5,318 bases of DNA from Anaerolineales bacterium (GTDB taxonomy: Bacteria > Chloroflexota > Anaerolineae > 4572-78 > NAK82). Made by a program: the position numbers and the translations under genes. Shown here in pieces: positions 4,548 to 5,318 of this stretch. The stretch lies in the NCBI GenBank assembly GCA_024643945.1, contig JAHELX010000466.1:1-5318 (forward strand). Reading direction: 5' to 3'. The number at the start of each line of letters is the position of its first letter. The first letter of the stretch is position 1. Below the pieces are notes generated by a model. The model did no database searches. It worked only from the letters and a program-made list of their open reading frames with translations, and was not told where the DNA came from.

Positions 4548-5318
4548 CTAGGCTGGGACCTCAGGCAGCTCGGCCAAGGCTTTCTTGATCACCGCTTGGT
4601 CGAGTTCGTAGTCTGGGAGCTCCTGCCTGTGGTAAGCATCATAGGCCCCCAGGTCGAAATGGCCGTGGCCGCTGGCGTTGAAGAGGATAACCTTCGACTC
4701 GCCCGACTCCTTGCACGCCATGGCTTCGTCGTAAACAGCCTGGACGGCGTGGGCCGTCTCGGGAGCCACGATGAAGCCCTCGGATTGTGCGAAACTCATG
4801 GCTGCGCCCAGGGCTGCGTTTTGGTGGTAGGCCCGGGCTTCTGCTTCGCCTTGCTCCAAAAGGGCACAGACGCTGGGCGCCATACCATGGTAGCGCAACC
4901 CTCCGGCGTGAACAGGGGCAGGGATGAAACTGTGCCCCACGGTGCGCATCTTCGCCACCGGCCCAGTTTTAGCCGTGTCGCCCCAGTCGTAGGCATAAAT
5001 GCCCCGCGTCATGCTGGGACAGGCAGTGGACTCCACGAAGATGGCTCGTAGGTCCGGCTTGGCGCCAGTTAACTTGTCCTTCAAAAAGGGGTAAATGAGC
5101 CCAGATGCGTTACTACCGCCGCCAGCGCAGCCAATGAGGATGTCTGGATAATCCCCTGCCATTTCCATCTGCTTGATCGCCTCCAGACCTATGATTGTCT
5201 GGTGCAAGAGCACGAAGTTGACCACGCTGCCCAGCGAGTACTTCAAGCCATCGTGAGTGACGGCGTACTCTATGGCCTCGCTTATGGCAATGCCCAGGCT
5301 ACCTGGGTTTTCGGGGTT
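4548..5318 (-). CDS. trpB: TrpB2-like PLP-dependent tryptophan synthase beta subunit (N-terminus outside the window)
   Basis: The frame runs from the window edge to a TAG at 4548-4550, giving 256 residues, roughly the C-terminal 55-60% of a TrpB2 protein (about 430-450 residues usually). There is no start codon to choose: the reading frame continues through the edge, and residues such as NPGSLGIAISEAIE at the edge belong to the family. Signatures in window numbering are KYSLGSV (about 26-32), the PLP-phosphate loop GGGSN (66-70), HAGGLRYHG (137-145), APETAHA (185-191) and the TrpB2 hallmark SGHGHFDLGAYDAY (216-229). The PLP-binding lysine lies upstream, out of view. TrpB catalyses condensation of indole with serine to tryptophan; TrpB2 enzymes differ from classical TrpB1 in interface regions and often occur away from trpA, and some prefer O-phosphoserine. 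No trpA or other trp gene is visible here. A strong palindrome lies 51 bp past the stop. Confidence 0.93.
   Translation of the reverse strand, partial: NPENPGSLGIAISEAIEYAVTHDGLKYSLGSVVNFVLLHQTIIGLEAIKQMEMAGDYPDILIGCAGGGSNASGLIYPFLKDKLTGAKPDLRAIFVESTACPSMTRGIYAYDWGDTAKTGPVAKMRTVGHSFIPAPVHAGGLRYHGMAPSVCALLEQGEAEARAYHQNAALGAAMSFAQSEGFIVAPETAHAVQAVYDEAMACKESGESKVILFNASGHGHFDLGAYDAYHRQELPDYELDQAVIKKALAELPEVPA

Noticed and set aside
4464..5051. Plus-strand open frame of 195 codons opposite the TrpB2 gene
   Set aside because: It begins inside the palindrome and lies antisense to a clear TrpB2 sequence; the protein resembles no family.
1..5318. CRISPR array, tRNA, insertion sequence or defence system
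   Set aside because: I saw no regularly spaced repeats, no tRNA-like cloverleaf, no transposase or terminal inverted repeats flanking a gene. PLD-family nucleases occur in some defence systems, but no other defence-type component is present here.

Overview
The window looks like a chromosomal segment from an environmental bacterium with a GC content estimated by eye in the mid-50s. It carries near-consensus sigma-70 type promoters and strong AGGAGG ribosome binding sites. The mix of genes (a membrane-anchored HKD phosphodiesterase with a Thr/Pro linker, a TrpB2-type synthase, a methyltransferase-Nudix fusion) and the style of the proteins would fit Chloroflexota, perhaps an Anaerolineae relative. 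That placement is an inference from general resemblance; there is no rRNA or other marker gene to test it.

Layout: (1) Bases 1-85 hold the end of the segment, possibly the last 19 codons of a + strand gene. (2) Bases 86-2990, minus strand, form a compact four-gene operon read in this order: a small helical protein of unknown function, a membrane-anchored two-HKD phospholipase D-like enzyme, a LOG-family nucleotide phosphoribohydrolase and a HAD-superfamily hydrolase. Junctions are a 35-bp overlap, a 1-bp gap and a 23-bp gap. (3) Bases 2997-3249 are a divergent promoter region with one strong promoter on each strand. (4) Bases 3250-4287, plus strand, encode a single protein joining a complete SAM-dependent methyltransferase domain to a complete Nudix hydrolase domain. 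(5) Bases 4288-4547 are a convergent intergenic region with a perfect 50-bp palindrome (4447-4496) and a weaker hairpin beside it. (6) Bases 4548-5318, minus strand, are the C-terminal part of a TrpB2-like PLP enzyme whose start lies outside the window.

How the genes may work together: three of the predicted activities touch nucleotides or phosphate esters: PLD phosphodiesterase (probably outside the membrane), LOG (cleaves nucleoside monophosphates to base and ribose 5-phosphate) and HAD (phosphatase-like). The divergently transcribed Nudix domain acts on nucleoside-diphosphate-type substrates. A nucleotide salvage or damage-handling theme is possible but unproven. The items most worth a second look are the methyltransferase-Nudix fusion, the operon with its unknown lead protein, and the perfect palindrome. 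I saw no CRISPR array, tRNA, rRNA, transposase or clear defence system.
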